From contig CAVPUH010000004.1 of assembly GCA_963708795.1 (NCBI GenBank), positions 124,001 to 188,000 of the forward strand: a DNA stretch of 64,000 bases, given 5' to 3'. The notes under the pieces were generated by a model. That model was given only the letters and a program-made list of their open reading frames with translations. It searched no databases and was not told the origin of the DNA. This DNA comes from DAIQRJ01 sp963708795. Lineage in GTDB: Bacteria > Actinomycetota > Actinomycetes > Propionibacteriales > DAIQRJ01. Position 1 is the first letter of the stretch. Every line of letters starts with the position of its first letter. Both the position numbers and the translations under genes were made by a program. This document shows positions 63,875-64,000 of the stretch, piece after piece.

Positions 63875-64000
63875 TCAGACTTCGATGCCGAGGCGACGCG
63901 CAGCCCGAGCCCGCTGACGGGTCGAGCGCAGCCGCCGGAGGCGCTTGACCAGCAACGGATCGAGCTCGAGCGCCTCGTCGCGGTCGATCAGGGCATTGAG
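63875..64000 (-). CDS. DUF3263 family protein, C-terminal part (runs off the window)
   Basis: 41 residues and stop at 63875-63877. The visible tail, LNALIDRDEALELDPLLVKR then LRRLRSTRQRARAARRLG, matches the end of the actinobacterial DUF3263 proteins, small MerR-like HTH proteins of about 80-90 residues. The rest lies beyond position 64000. Adjacent to otsB, as often seen. Confidence 0.8.
   Translation of the reverse strand, partial: LNALIDRDEALELDPLLVKRLRRLRSTRQRARAARRLGIEV

Noticed and set aside
62897..63948. The long plus-strand frame that continues from the amidase through the otsB region
   Set aside because: It is the antisense of a well-supported trehalose-phosphatase gene; no amidase-like sequence after about 62890.

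Overview
This is about 64 kb of very GC-rich, densely coding DNA from an actinobacterium. Evidence: many GTG starts; a mycothiol-type maleylpyruvate isomerase family protein; DUF2530, DUF3027 and DUF3263 proteins; a GGM-tailed GroEL2-type chaperonin; a bacterial XPB helicase; and the pdxH/serC and otsB/DUF3263 pairings. The genus cannot be fixed from this window. It looks chromosomal: I see no phage genes, insertion sequences, CRISPR array, rRNA or tRNA.

Layout. 0-3.8 kb: end of a MoxR-type AAA ATPase, its VWA partner, and a PhyH-type dioxygenase. 3.9-4.7 kb: PIG-L deacetylase. 4.7-10.7 kb: an amino-sugar operon (SIS isomerase, ROK kinase, deacetylase, PfkB kinase, class II aldolase) divergent from a DeoR regulator; it reads best as N-acetylgalactosamine catabolism without a PTS. 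10.7-13.9 kb: SpoU methyltransferase, a probable structured RNA with a 12-codon ORF, pdxH, serC. 13.9-20.2 kb: membrane-anchored molybdopterin oxidoreductase with a 31-codon coupled peptide, mycothiol-family enzyme, MFS exporter, NCS2 purine permease, DUF2530. 20.2-25.2 kb: DUF3027, LtrA, MFS, cold-shock protein, frameshifted LarE. 25.2-34.4 kb: broken sedolisin, helicase-associated protein, SIMPL protein, XPB, DUF1906 secreted hydrolase. 34.5-44.3 kb: HelD/HelR-like ATPase, relic of a siderophore-binding protein, pirin, flavin monooxygenase, HD protein, S66 peptidase + MFS + ArsR, DUF4031, CutC. 44.5-53.4 kb: large secreted subtilisin-like protein, RecQ, M19 dipeptidase, GNAT-PaiB fused ORF. 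53.5-64 kb: groEL with a doubled CIRCE operator, GMC oxidoreductase, DUF1304, MoaD/ThiS-like, thrC under a SAM-I riboswitch, a Tat-exported protein, a small HENRH protein, frameshifted amidase, trehalose-phosphatase, end of a DUF3263 gene.

Regulation is the richest part: a textbook SAM-I aptamer ends just before the thrC ribosome-binding site; groEL has two head-to-tail HrcA sites around its promoter; the amino-sugar operon and the first MFS gene each have readable promoters with repeat elements nearby.

Caution: at least five otherwise well-conserved genes contain single-base frameshifts, two of them compensating. This pattern suits residual sequencing indels better than decay. By contrast the siderophore-binding-protein relic (36.7-37.3 kb) has lost its start, is frameshifted and has an in-frame stop, so it is probably a true pseudogene.
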